DNA of 64,000 nucleotides, taken from Paenibacillus hemerocallicola. Its GTDB lineage: Bacteria; Bacillota; Bacilli; Paenibacillales; NBRC-103111. The position numbers and the translations under genes are program-made. The stretch is from assembly GCF_006265175.1 (NCBI RefSeq), contig NZ_VDCQ01000012.1:62001-126000 (forward strand), written 5' to 3'. Below are positions 32,564-39,990 of this stretch, piece after piece; position 1 is the first letter of the stretch; the number at the start of each line of letters is the position of its first letter. Below the pieces are notes generated by a model. The model was not told where the DNA came from, ran no database searches, and saw only the letters and a program-made list of their open reading frames with translations.

Positions 32564-32881
32564 TTACTCGTTTTTTCCGATTTCAGGCTGCTGCGAGGAC
32601 GAACGAACTAACTCGGCAAACCATTCCCGCACCGGTTCCGGGATCATTTCGGCCGCATCACCTGCCATCCATTCCAAAAAATCGGAGTCGTCCAGCGAGG
32701 ACTTCGTGCCGGATAGATGGTTGTTGTTCCCGCTCACGTCGCCGAATCCTTGGTTATGTTTCTTGCTGCTGTGGAAATTGGACGGGAAGTTGTTGCCCAT
32801 ATTCAAGCACGAAGCGCCTTCTATGCTGCCGATCTCGATGCGTCCGATAACGAAATTGGGGGAAAACAACGATGACGCCAT
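32564..32881 (-). CDS. GerP-like spore protein
   Basis: 105 residues from ATG 32881, ten bases after GGAGG; ATG 32890 gives an ATGA overlap with the previous gene and is the alternative. F-V-I-G-R-I-E-I-G-S-I-E-G-A-S-C-L-N-M-G-N-N-F resembles the beta segment of the other small proteins here and of GerPD/GerPC. S-S-K-K-H-N-Q-G-F-G recalls their S-H-N-K-x-N-x-x-F block. The C-terminal 40 residues are an acidic helix. Last gene of a three-gene operon. Confidence 0.6.
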   Translation of the reverse strand: MASSLFSPNFVIGRIEIGSIEGASCLNMGNNFPSNFHSSKKHNQGFGDVSGNNNHLSGTKSSLDDSDFLEWMAGDAAEMIPEPVREWFAELVRSSSQQPEIGKNE

Positions 32882-32886
32882 ACCGA

Positions 32887-33093
32887 TCATGCCTCCTCTC
32901 TGCCGGGGCTGCGATTCGTGCGCATGACGTGCTGACCGGCTTCGACCCGGTTGTCTTTGCCATTGATCGAGCCCATTCCTTCGTTCGTTTCTTCCCGGCT
33001 CGATCTTCCGATAATGATATTGATTCCGCTATTGACGGACGAGCTGTCCGCCAAGCTGTCGATCTTGATCGTACCGAAACGGATTCGTACCAT
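32887..33093 (-). CDS. Small GerP-like protein
   Basis: 68 residues from ATG 33093, nine bases after GGAGG. F-G-T-I-K-I-D-S-L-A-D-S-S-S-V-N-S-G-I-N-I-I-I-G-R and E-E-T-N-E-G-M-G have the same hydrophobic spacing as its neighbours. It lies between the Hsp20 gene and the GerP-like gene, with 14 and 5 bases on either side. Function not known. Confidence 0.6.
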   Translation of the reverse strand: MVRIRFGTIKIDSLADSSSVNSGINIIIGRSSREETNEGMGSINGKDNRVEAGQHVMRTNRSPGREEA

Positions 33094-33107
33094 GGCCGCC
33101 GGCCTCC

Positions 33108-33587
33108 TCAATCCGATTGATCGTTAGGGGACGGATCTGCTCCGCCTTCGCTTTCCGACGTATCGATGGCGATGTTTATGATGGAATCCGGCTCCTTGCT
33201 GCGGACAAACTCGACGGTCAGCAGGCCGTCCCGGAATCGGGCCTTCATGCCTTCGCCGGATATTCCGCGCGGAAGATCGATTTTACGGTGAAATTGCCCG
33301 AAGAATCGCTCGGATACGAGCAACTGGCCTTCCTCGACCGGATATCGGTACGGGATGTCGCCTTTTACATGAAACGTGTTTTTGTGTACCGACAGTTTGA
33401 CCGTTTCTTCCGCTTTGCATCCCGGGAGCTCGATCACCACGATCAGACGGTCTTCAGTCATATAAACATCCGTTCTAGGCTGCGAACTCGGGATCAAGCC
33501 GGAAATATCGTTCCAGAATTGGTCCCCTAACGTACGGTCGGACTGGGATTTAAGCTTTTTCCAGAAGCTGTTGGGAGTTTCGCTCAT
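33108..33587 (-). CDS. Hsp20/alpha-crystallin family small heat shock protein
   Basis: 159 residues. The alpha-crystallin domain (about 38-130) shows T-D-V-Y-M-T-E-D, V-V-I-E-L-P-G-C, F-H-V-K-G-D-I-P, S-E-R-F-F-G-Q-F-H-R-K-I-D-L-P and F-R-D-G-L-L-T-V-E-F. The C-terminal I-I-N-I motif resembles the I-x-I oligomer clamp. Spore coat proteins CotM and CotP of Bacillus belong to this family, and the operon setting suggests a spore role here. GGAGG precedes the start; the leader holds an ACGGC/GCCGT hairpin. Confidence 0.87.
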   Translation of the reverse strand: MSETPNSFWKKLKSQSDRTLGDQFWNDISGLIPSSQPRTDVYMTEDRLIVVIELPGCKAEETVKLSVHKNTFHVKGDIPYRYPVEEGQLLVSERFFGQFHRKIDLPRGISGEGMKARFRDGLLTVEFVRSKEPDSIINIAIDTSESEGGADPSPNDQSD

Positions 33588-33692
33588 ATGCGGCCTCCTT
33601 ACGGCGAAAGGCCGTTAACGTTCTCCTCCTATACGTATGAGCCAAGTTGCCGTCCCATGACGTATCGCTTCGGATCGCAACGAGATCCCGAA

Positions 33693-33986
33693 TTAAATCA
33701 GCTTGATCAAATGGACGATCTGCGAATCCGTCCATACCCGGATCAAATGATTGGTCGGGTCGTACTGAACCTTGCCTTCCCCGATCGCGATATGCGGCTC
33801 CGACCCGAGACCGTAAAAAATATCGTCGGCCAGCGTCTGCAAAAATTCGATCTGCTCCTCGCGATCCAGCCCGTCCCAATCCGACTGTTCCATCTCAAAC
33901 GCGCTATAGCAATTGTCAATCTGTCCCAATGCGGCTCCGAGGTCGCGAACGATATCGCGGTACTCGCGGTTGAATCTGACACCCAT
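33693..33986 (-). CDS. Small acidic protein of unknown function
   Basis: 97 residues, no signal or membrane segment, probably mixed alpha/beta. Marks are F-E-M-E-Q-S-D-W-D-G-L-D-R-E-E-Q and L-A-D-D-I-F-Y-G-L-G. I do not recognise a family. AAGG lies upstream at a long spacing. It is 105 bases before the Hsp20 gene on the same strand and may be cotranscribed with the spore-type genes. Confidence 0.6.
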   Translation of the reverse strand: MGVRFNREYRDIVRDLGAALGQIDNCYSAFEMEQSDWDGLDREEQIEFLQTLADDIFYGLGSEPHIAIGEGKVQYDPTNHLIRVWTDSQIVHLIKLI

Positions 33987-34129
33987 GCTCGTTCACAACC
34001 TTCGTTATGCTTTTTTGTACATTCATCTTACCAAATGTAGGGTCCGGGAATCCACTGGATAGCGGCATTATTTTGGACAAGGATCGGATCGGCCGCCCGA
34101 TTCGGGTAGAGAAAGGGCGTTCGATCCGG

Positions 34130-34158
34130 TATAATGGATGATAACGATTCTCAATTGA
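34130..34158 (+). promoter_or_regulatory. Promoter -10 and Fur-box-like site before the AraC gene
   Basis: TATAAT (34130-34135) is followed by GATAACGATTCTCAATTGA (34140-34158), which matches the reverse complement of the second site at 35066-35084 over most positions and resembles the GATAATGATTATCATTATC Fur box. It overlaps the expected start of transcription. Confidence 0.7.
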
Positions 34159-34172
34159 AAGGAGGGTACGCG

Positions 34173-35012
34173 TTGGAAGCCCACTACGATCATTTGGCCG
34201 CCGCTTTTGTTCGGACCCTGGTAGAGGTGCACGGAGCGTACAGAACATCCCTCGGCGCGAACGCATATTACAATGGCCACAAAAAGGAGCCTACGACCCG
34301 TTGCGCACTGCTGTTCGCGTTGAGAGGCCGCGCGACGTTTCTATTTAACGGCACCCGAAAGGCGGTGCTCGAGCCGGGAAAGGCGCTTTTGGGCGGTTTG
34401 GGAATGACTTTGGAGATTGAAACCGGTCCGTCCGGGTTCGAATACGTTCTCATTCATTATTTGCCGGCGGAGAATACTCAGCCCGTAGCTTTTCGCCGTA
34501 TGACCGAAGTAACCGAACTCCATGCTGACGTCGATCCGCAAATGCTGCAAATGATGGACAGGATGATCGGTTTGGCCGGCGTACCGGGTCAATTGGAGCT
34601 GCTGGAGAAAAAGACGCTGTTCCATCTGCTGCTCGGCCGGGTGCTGGTCGCGGAGCGAAATCGTCAAAACCGCGAAAGTTTGCCGATGATCGAACAAGCC
34701 GTCGATTATATCCACCGATTCTATATGGAGCCGCTGACGCTGGAGCAAATTGCCGGCAGCTTCGGCATGAAGCCGAAATATTTTTCCTACCTGTTCCATA
34801 AATATACCGGCATAAGTCCGATGAATTACTTGATCGAATACCGGATGAACCGAGCGCAGGAGATGCTGCAGGATCCTTCCTCCTCCGTGCGGGATATTGC
34901 CGGATGCGTCGGGTATACGGACGCCTATTACTTCAGCAGACTGTTCAAAAAGCGCAAGGGGATTGCGCCGAACGAAGTCAAATCGGGCGTCCGCGGAAAT
35001 AGTCCATCTTGA
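34173..35012 (+). CDS. AraC-family regulator of iron-siderophore uptake (Btr-like)
   Basis: 279 residues from TTG 34173 behind GGAGGG. An N-terminal sensor region (about 1-150) is followed by two helix-turn-helix motifs (L-E-Q-I-A-G-S-F-G-M-K-P-K-Y-F-S and V-R-D-I-A-G-C-V-G-Y-T-D-A-Y-Y-F-S-R). The Fur-box-like promoter and the siderophore-binding lipoprotein next door parallel the Bacillus Btr-FeuA arrangement, in which the regulator senses the siderophore. Confidence 0.82.
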   Translation: MEAHYDHLAAAFVRTLVEVHGAYRTSLGANAYYNGHKKEPTTRCALLFALRGRATFLFNGTRKAVLEPGKALLGGLGMTLEIETGPSGFEYVLIHYLPAENTQPVAFRRMTEVTELHADVDPQMLQMMDRMIGLAGVPGQLELLEKKTLFHLLLGRVLVAERNRQNRESLPMIEQAVDYIHRFYMEPLTLEQIAGSFGMKPKYFSYLFHKYTGISPMNYLIEYRMNRAQEMLQDPSSSVRDIAGCVGYTDAYYFSRLFKKRKGIAPNEVKSGVRGNSPS

Positions 35013-35030
35013 AATCGGCGAATTCTCCAT

Positions 35031-35084
35031 TTGCCGGGCAAACGCCGAATGATACAATCATTGATGATAATGAGAATCGTTATC
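35031..35084 (+). promoter_or_regulatory. Promoter with Fur-box-like site before the siderophore lipoprotein
   Basis: TTGCCG (35031-35036) and TACAAT (35053-35058) lie 16 bases apart. GATAATGAGAATCGTTATC (35066-35084) is an imperfect 9-1-9 inverted repeat matching the Fur box. Iron repression of the lipoprotein is likely. Confidence 0.75.
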
Positions 35085-35118
35085 GAATATGAACGATCGA
35101 AGGGGTTGCCTTATAAGA

Positions 35119-36144
35119 ATGAAGACACAAAGCTTATTCATCGCTATGCTCGCGATCTGGATCGTACTGCTGACCGCATGCGGGGGAACTGCCGGCAATT
35201 CCCGACAAAGCAGCGTGCCTGAATCGAAAGAGGGCTCGGCCAAGTCGTCGACGGGTTCTTCGGGCGAAGGCTCGTCGGCTTCCTTCCCGAGAACGGTCAC
35301 CGATGCAACCGGGGAGGTTACGATCCAGAAGCAGCCGAAGAAGGTCGCTCTCGTTCATTGGGGACTGAGCGACGTGATGCTGACGTTCGATCTGGATACG
35401 GTTGCGATTACGCTGCCCTTCACTGCCGTTCAGTCCGTGCTGAAGACGGATGTATACAAGCCGTACGTGTACAAGCACCGGGAGATCGCGATCGTGGGCG
35501 AGAATACCGGCGTCAACATGGAGGCCGTGCTGGCCTACGAACCGGATCTGATCATCGCGGGCAGCAGCACGAATAAAAATCAGCTTGGCCAGCTCGGTCA
35601 GATTGCGCAGACGATCGTCATCGACGAAGCGCAGACGAACGTATTCGAGGATTGGAAAGCCGTCATGACCCAATTCGGCCGTATTCTCGGTCAAGAGGAA
35701 AATGCCAAGGCTTTCGTTGCCGCCTTCGACCAACAAACGCAGGAGGCCAAGGCGAAGCTGGCGGGAGTTAGCGGCACGGTCGTTTTCGTCCAGGTCAGAG
35801 AAAAAAATATGTGGCTCTCGTCTCCGACTACGCTGTCATTATACTATGCGGGCCTCGGCTTGAAGCCGCCGGAGGCGCCCATGATGAAGGAGGGCGGGCA
35901 GCTCAGCCTGGAAGGATTGAGCCAGCTGAATCCGGACCATTTATTCCTCGGCCACTTCAACTACGAGGATCCGGCTTTGCCGGCGGTTACGGACGAATGG
36001 AAGAAGAGCGAGGTATGGAAACAGCTGAAGGCCGTCCAACAAGGACAGACATATCCGGTCAACGGGCAGCTGGCTCTCGGATTCGGACCGATCGGCAAGG
36101 CATACGGCGTCGATGCCATCGTGAAGGCTTTAAAGCAACCATGA
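35119..36144 (+). CDS. Iron-siderophore ABC transporter substrate-binding lipoprotein
   Basis: 341 residues. The signal peptide ends in the lipobox L-L-T-A-C, with Cys21 lipidated, followed by a Ser/Gly/Glu-rich linker. A periplasmic-binding-type-2 (FeuA/FhuD) domain follows, with P-K-K-V-A-L-V near residue 75 and Y-E-P-D-L-I-I-A-G near 140. The ATG at 35119 gives a normal signal peptide; ATG 35089 would add ten residues. No permease or ATPase gene is in view, so it probably supplies a transporter encoded elsewhere. Confidence 0.86.
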   Translation: MKTQSLFIAMLAIWIVLLTACGGTAGNSRQSSVPESKEGSAKSSTGSSGEGSSASFPRTVTDATGEVTIQKQPKKVALVHWGLSDVMLTFDLDTVAITLPFTAVQSVLKTDVYKPYVYKHREIAIVGENTGVNMEAVLAYEPDLIIAGSSTNKNQLGQLGQIAQTIVIDEAQTNVFEDWKAVMTQFGRILGQEENAKAFVAAFDQQTQEAKAKLAGVSGTVVFVQVREKNMWLSSPTTLSLYYAGLGLKPPEAPMMKEGGQLSLEGLSQLNPDHLFLGHFNYEDPALPAVTDEWKKSEVWKQLKAVQQGQTYPVNGQLALGFGPIGKAYGVDAIVKALKQP

Positions 36145-36165
36145 TTATCCCCCTATACAGCAACG

Positions 36166-36194
36166 CCGTCAGCCTTCGGCTGGCGGTTTTCTTT
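36166..36194 (+). terminator. Intrinsic terminator of the lipoprotein gene
   Basis: CCGTCAGCC and GGCTGGCGG pair around TTC, followed by TTTTCTTT. Confidence 0.8.
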
Positions 36195-36353
36195 GTACGA
36201 TGGCGTTTCTAAACGCACCGACGGCGCATCTTTTCTATAAGAAATAGATTCGATAAAGGAATGTTCGGACTCGGGCTGTTCATGACTATGTATTCATACT
36301 ATGATGGAAATAATGAATATTGCAATTTACATAGGGAAGGGATGCTGCACAAC

Positions 36354-37415
36354 ATGAACGAACAAGTCAAGCAATTTTTGCTGGAGCTGCTATCGACTCC
36401 TTCGCCGTCCGGGCAGGAGTGGCATATTCAACGGAAATGGATCGAGTACATAAAGCCGTTCGCCTACGAAATCCGAACCGATATGGCGGGCAACGTTATC
36501 GGGATCGTAAATCCGGACGCGCCGTTCAAGGTGCTTATCGCCGGACACTGCGATGAAATCGGTCTGATCGTCAGTAGAATTGACGACAAAGGGTATATTT
36601 ATGTCGATGCGCTCGGCGGCATCAGTCAGAAGCTGGCCGTCGGCATGAAGGTGGACATTTTGGGATACGGCGGACGGTTGACCGGCGTAATCGGAGCGAA
36701 CGCCCAGCATCACGGCGGATTGAAGGAAAACTTCGAATTTTCCGATCTTTGCATCGATTGCGGCGCCAAGAGCAAGGAGGATGTTGCCGGGTTCGTTCAG
36801 GTAGGCGATCTCGCCGTATACAAAAGGGAGCCGGAGCTGCTGCTTAACGGCCGATTGAGCGGGCGCGGGCTGGATAACCGGACCGGTGCGTTTATCGTGG
36901 CGGAGACGCTGCGCCGGGTTGCGGAGCGGGGGACGAAGGTCGGGTTATATGCGGCAAGCACGGTTAATGAAGAGACGAATATGGGAGGAGCGTATTTCGC
37001 GGCTGCGGGGCTGTCTCCGAATATGGCTATCGCCCTGGACGTCACCTTCGCTACCGATTATCCGGGCTCGAATTCCCATCATGCCGTTATCGAGCTGGAT
37101 GGAGGCCCCGTGTTGGCCAAGGGAGCTCCGATCAACCGCAAGATCAATCGGTTATTGGAACAGAGCGCCGAACGGCAGAACATGCCGCTCCAGTACGAGC
37201 TGACCCCGCGTAAAACGGGTACGGACGCCGATATGATTCGCACGACCGGACGAGGCGTCCCGATTGCGCTTGTCTCGCTTCCGCTCCGTTATATGCACGC
37301 GCCCGTCGAAACGGCGAGTCTCCGCGATATGGAGCAGGAGATCGAGCTGCTCACGGACATGATCGTCCGATTGAGCGGGAACGAGAATTTGAATCCGATC
37401 GACGATGAACTTTAA
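36354..37415 (+). CDS. M42 family metallo-aminopeptidase
   Basis: About 353 residues from ATG 36354. Zinc ligands appear in A-G-H-C-D-E-I-G, G-L-D-N-R-T-G (near residue 180), V-N-E-E-T-N-M-G-G (catalytic Glu pair) and A-L-D-V-T near 235, with the final His in Y-M-H-A-P. This is the TET/FrvX/glucanase M42 family that trims N-terminal residues from peptides. A(A)GGGA lies about 11 bases upstream. It stands alone with its own terminator. Confidence 0.88.
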   Translation: MNEQVKQFLLELLSTPSPSGQEWHIQRKWIEYIKPFAYEIRTDMAGNVIGIVNPDAPFKVLIAGHCDEIGLIVSRIDDKGYIYVDALGGISQKLAVGMKVDILGYGGRLTGVIGANAQHHGGLKENFEFSDLCIDCGAKSKEDVAGFVQVGDLAVYKREPELLLNGRLSGRGLDNRTGAFIVAETLRRVAERGTKVGLYAASTVNEETNMGGAYFAAAGLSPNMAIALDVTFATDYPGSNSHHAVIELDGGPVLAKGAPINRKINRLLEQSAERQNMPLQYELTPRKTGTDADMIRTTGRGVPIALVSLPLRYMHAPVETASLRDMEQEIELLTDMIVRLSGNENLNPIDDEL

Positions 37416-37424
37416 TGGGAAAGA

Positions 37425-37460
37425 ACCTCGCACGGGTAAGCTGTAGCGGGGTCTTTTTTT
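37425..37460 (+). terminator. Intrinsic terminator of the aminopeptidase gene
   Basis: ACCTCGC and GCGGGGT pair with G-T wobble around a 14-base loop, followed by seven T residues. Confidence 0.65.
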
Positions 37461-37597
37461 GTCAAAAAGCGCTATATTTAATGGCATTAATAATTGATGA
37501 TAATTCTTGATTGATTAACATAATTAAATATTTTAATTCCAATAAAGCTGCGCTATAATCGAACCATATAACGAATGCGGCCCCGGAGGAAGCGGAG

Positions 37598-38653
37598 ATG
37601 AACAGACGAAAGTTTCTACAAAGACTATTGGCCGCAGGCGTTCTTACGGTCGGAGCGGCCGGAGGCGTATGGAAATTCGGCTTCGATCGAGATGGAGCCG
37701 TCCCCGCTCAAGGGGGCGAACGATTGCCGGGGCTAAACGGCGAAAGCGTTGTTTTCGGCAACAAAAACGACAGCTCGGGCGCTCTGTTTTCCTTCATGAT
37801 CGTAAGCGATCTGCATATCAACAGCGGAATTGCTTACCCGAGCGAAAACTTTCGGCGTGCAATTGACGACATGATCGCATTCGAGTCCAAGGTTGAAGCT
37901 ATACTCATAACCGGCGACGTTACGGAATCGGCGACGGATAAAGATTACGAGGAATTCCGCAACATTTTAAAAAGCTACAAGCAGCTGCCTCCGATTCACG
38001 CGAACATGGGCAATCACGACTACTACAATATATGGATCAGCAAGGACGGGGCATGGAGCAAGGAAACGATGCCGAACGGGAAGACGGATGAGGGCTCCAG
38101 GCTTGCGTTCATGAAGCAATTCCGGCTCGATAAGCCTTATTCGGAAGCGATCATCAACGGGTATCGGGTATTGCTCATGTCCCAGGAAACCTATGTCCAG
38201 GAAAAGCCGGACGTCAGCGAAGGAGCCTGGTACTCCGACGAGCAGCTTGCTTGGTTGAAAGAACGTCTGACCCAGAGGAAAGACAGCAAGCCGGTGTTCG
38301 TCATGATCCATCAGCCGCTTCCGGCTATCGGCCAAAACGGCGGCAGCCATTCGCTCATAAGGGCCAACGAATTCCGGGAAATTTTGAAGCCGCACCAGAA
38401 CGTGTTTCTATTTTCCGGCCACACGCATCAGGACTTTCAGAACGGGCGTGCGCATTATGTGAAGGAGACGTTCCATTGGTTCCACAATTCATCGGTCGGC
38501 CGGGTGCTTAATGCGCAATTTAGGCCATACCGGGAAAATGTCGCGCAAGGATTGTATGTCCAAGTGTTCGCCGACAAAATCGTGCTGCGGGGAAGGGAAT
38601 TTATCGGCCGCGCATGGATCAAGGAAGCGGATTGGACGGTCCGGCTCGTGTAA
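37598..38653 (+). CDS. Tat-exported calcineurin-like metallophosphoesterase
   Basis: 351 residues. The start M-N-R-R-K-F-L-Q followed by a short hydrophobic stretch and A-A-G-G is a twin-arginine signal, so it should be exported folded. The phosphoesterase domain shows S-D-L-H-I, T-G-D-V-T, M-G-N-H-D-Y-Y, M-I-H-Q-P-L-P and F-S-G-H-T-H-Q-D, all the metal ligands. GGAGG precedes the ATG and TATAAT lies at 37553-37558. The tatA gene at 29491 could help its export. The substrate is unknown. Confidence 0.87.
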   Translation: MNRRKFLQRLLAAGVLTVGAAGGVWKFGFDRDGAVPAQGGERLPGLNGESVVFGNKNDSSGALFSFMIVSDLHINSGIAYPSENFRRAIDDMIAFESKVEAILITGDVTESATDKDYEEFRNILKSYKQLPPIHANMGNHDYYNIWISKDGAWSKETMPNGKTDEGSRLAFMKQFRLDKPYSEAIINGYRVLLMSQETYVQEKPDVSEGAWYSDEQLAWLKERLTQRKDSKPVFVMIHQPLPAIGQNGGSHSLIRANEFREILKPHQNVFLFSGHTHQDFQNGRAHYVKETFHWFHNSSVGRVLNAQFRPYRENVAQGLYVQVFADKIVLRGREFIGRAWIKEADWTVRLV

Positions 38654-38696
38654 TCGAGGAAATGTGCAGACCGAAAAGGCTGGTACACAATTAGTA

Positions 38697-38752
38697 CGCA
38701 ATGCGTAAAATGCAATGCGTATGCAATGTGTAAAATGCAATGCGTAAAAGCA
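38697..38752. repeat. Short tandem repeat of GCAATGCGTAAAAT
   Basis: About four imperfect copies of GCAATGCGTAAAAT, with GTGT and TATG variants, follow the phosphoesterase gene. No coding frame is supported. Confidence 0.6.
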
Positions 38753-38794
38753 TGAGCATAAGCTTGTGTGCTTTCTGTGACAGTTCCCTTCGGG

Positions 38795-38985
38795 AAGGGA
38801 CAAAGGGAACGACTAGTTCCGCTATTTGCGCAGATCGGCATGAAAAAGGGACAAACGGAAAAATTAGTTCCTCTATTCCCGGAAAACGCTCGGATTTTAC
38901 CCGGCAAAACGAGAATAGAGGAAAAAAGTGTTCCTCTAAGCACAATTTGCTGCTCCGTTTTCATCAATAGAGGAACTCGAACTTC
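38795..38985. repeat. Dispersed-type intergenic repeats
   Basis: AAGGGACAAA occurs at 38795 and 38846. The core AGTTCC(T/G)CTATT recurs at about 38815, 38866 and, varied, at 38929. Offsets are 51 and 63 bases. The core TTCCTCTATT also occurs in the 112-bp array at 13.5 kb, so the two belong to one repeat family. The gap 38654-39111 has no gene. Confidence 0.65.
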
Positions 38986-39111
38986 CGTATAAATGAGAGA
39001 ATGGCATGTAGACGTCCCGCTCCTTCTCTGATAATGATTTGCATTTTCAATGAGGTTCGGAATATGGTATCGTAGCATCAGGAACGGTATAAAAGTTGGG
39101 AGTGACCGCGC

Positions 39112-39693
39112 GTGGACATATTCGAGGCGATTAGAGAACGAAGATCGGTAGGTCTTGTGAAGGACGAACCGGTTAGCAGGGAGCAGATCGAGAGCATATT
39201 GGAGGCGGGAAATTGGGCGCCCAGCCACCATATGACGGAGCCTTGGCGGTTTATCGTCATGACGGGAGAGGGCCGCAACGTGCTGGCGAACGCTTACGCG
39301 GACATTGCGCTCGAGCAAGCCGGGAAATCCCCGGGCGATTACAACGAAGCGGAAATAAGAGCCAAGCAGCAGGCCAAGGCTAATCGCGCGCCTGTCGTCA
39401 TTGCGGTAGCCGTCGCGCCAAGCGGTAGTCCGCAGGTGAACCGGGTCGAAGAGTTCGCGGCGGTTCACGCGGCCGTGCAAAATATGCTGTTGGCCGCCCA
39501 CGCCAACGGACTCGGGGCGATTTGGCGATCGGGCGAACCGATGTACCATCCGAGGATGCAGCAGGCATTCGGGCTGAATGAAGGCGAGCAGGTAGTCGCA
39601 TTGGTCTATTTGGGCGTTCCGCAGCTCCCGCTGCCCGTAAGAACCAGGAAACCGGTACGGGAAAAGACCGTTTGGATCGAATCGGACGGCTAA
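39112..39693 (+). CDS. Nitroreductase family protein (YdjA-like)
   Basis: 193 residues from GTG 39112 behind GGGAG. I-R-E-R-R-S-V (FMN phosphate binding), A-P-S-H-H-M-T-E-P-W-R-F, V-Q-N-M-L-L-A-A-H-A-N-G-L-G and the late V-Y-L-G-V-P are typical of small FMN nitroreductases like YdjA. It may reduce nitro compounds or quinones; the natural substrate is unknown. Confidence 0.87.
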   Translation: MDIFEAIRERRSVGLVKDEPVSREQIESILEAGNWAPSHHMTEPWRFIVMTGEGRNVLANAYADIALEQAGKSPGDYNEAEIRAKQQAKANRAPVVIAVAVAPSGSPQVNRVEEFAAVHAAVQNMLLAAHANGLGAIWRSGEPMYHPRMQQAFGLNEGEQVVALVYLGVPQLPLPVRTRKPVREKTVWIESDG

Positions 39694-39810
39694 TAGGTCA
39701 TAAAGCGCAACGAATCGACAGCCGACAGTCGAAACGGGCTTGCCGCTTGTCACGAACGTATGGATTTTATCGACTTTTGCGCTTCCCCGGGAAATGGGGA
39801 AATAAATCAG

Positions 39811-39834
39811 CCGGAGACAAACGTCTCCGGTTTT
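39811..39834 (+). terminator. Intrinsic terminator after the nitroreductase gene
   Basis: CCGGAGAC and GTCTCCGG are a perfect stem around AAAC, followed by TTTT. It lies 118 bases after the stop. The rest of 39694-39990 is non-coding leader for the next gene. Confidence 0.8.
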
Positions 39835-39990
39835 CATCGTTTTTGCCGAAATCCGTTAAAAAATTCGGACATTATTGAAATGGAGTCGGATGGTATCGCT
39901 TTCATGAAAGCGTTTATAATGGGAACACACGGCATACCCTGCAGGCGTTCGTGGAACGGTAAACGAGAACACGGAAAAGAGGGGATTCGA

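Noticed and set aside
38455-39837. Long minus-strand frame of 460 codons
   Set aside because: It crosses the repeat cluster and lies antisense to the phosphoesterase and nitroreductase genes, with no protein family features.
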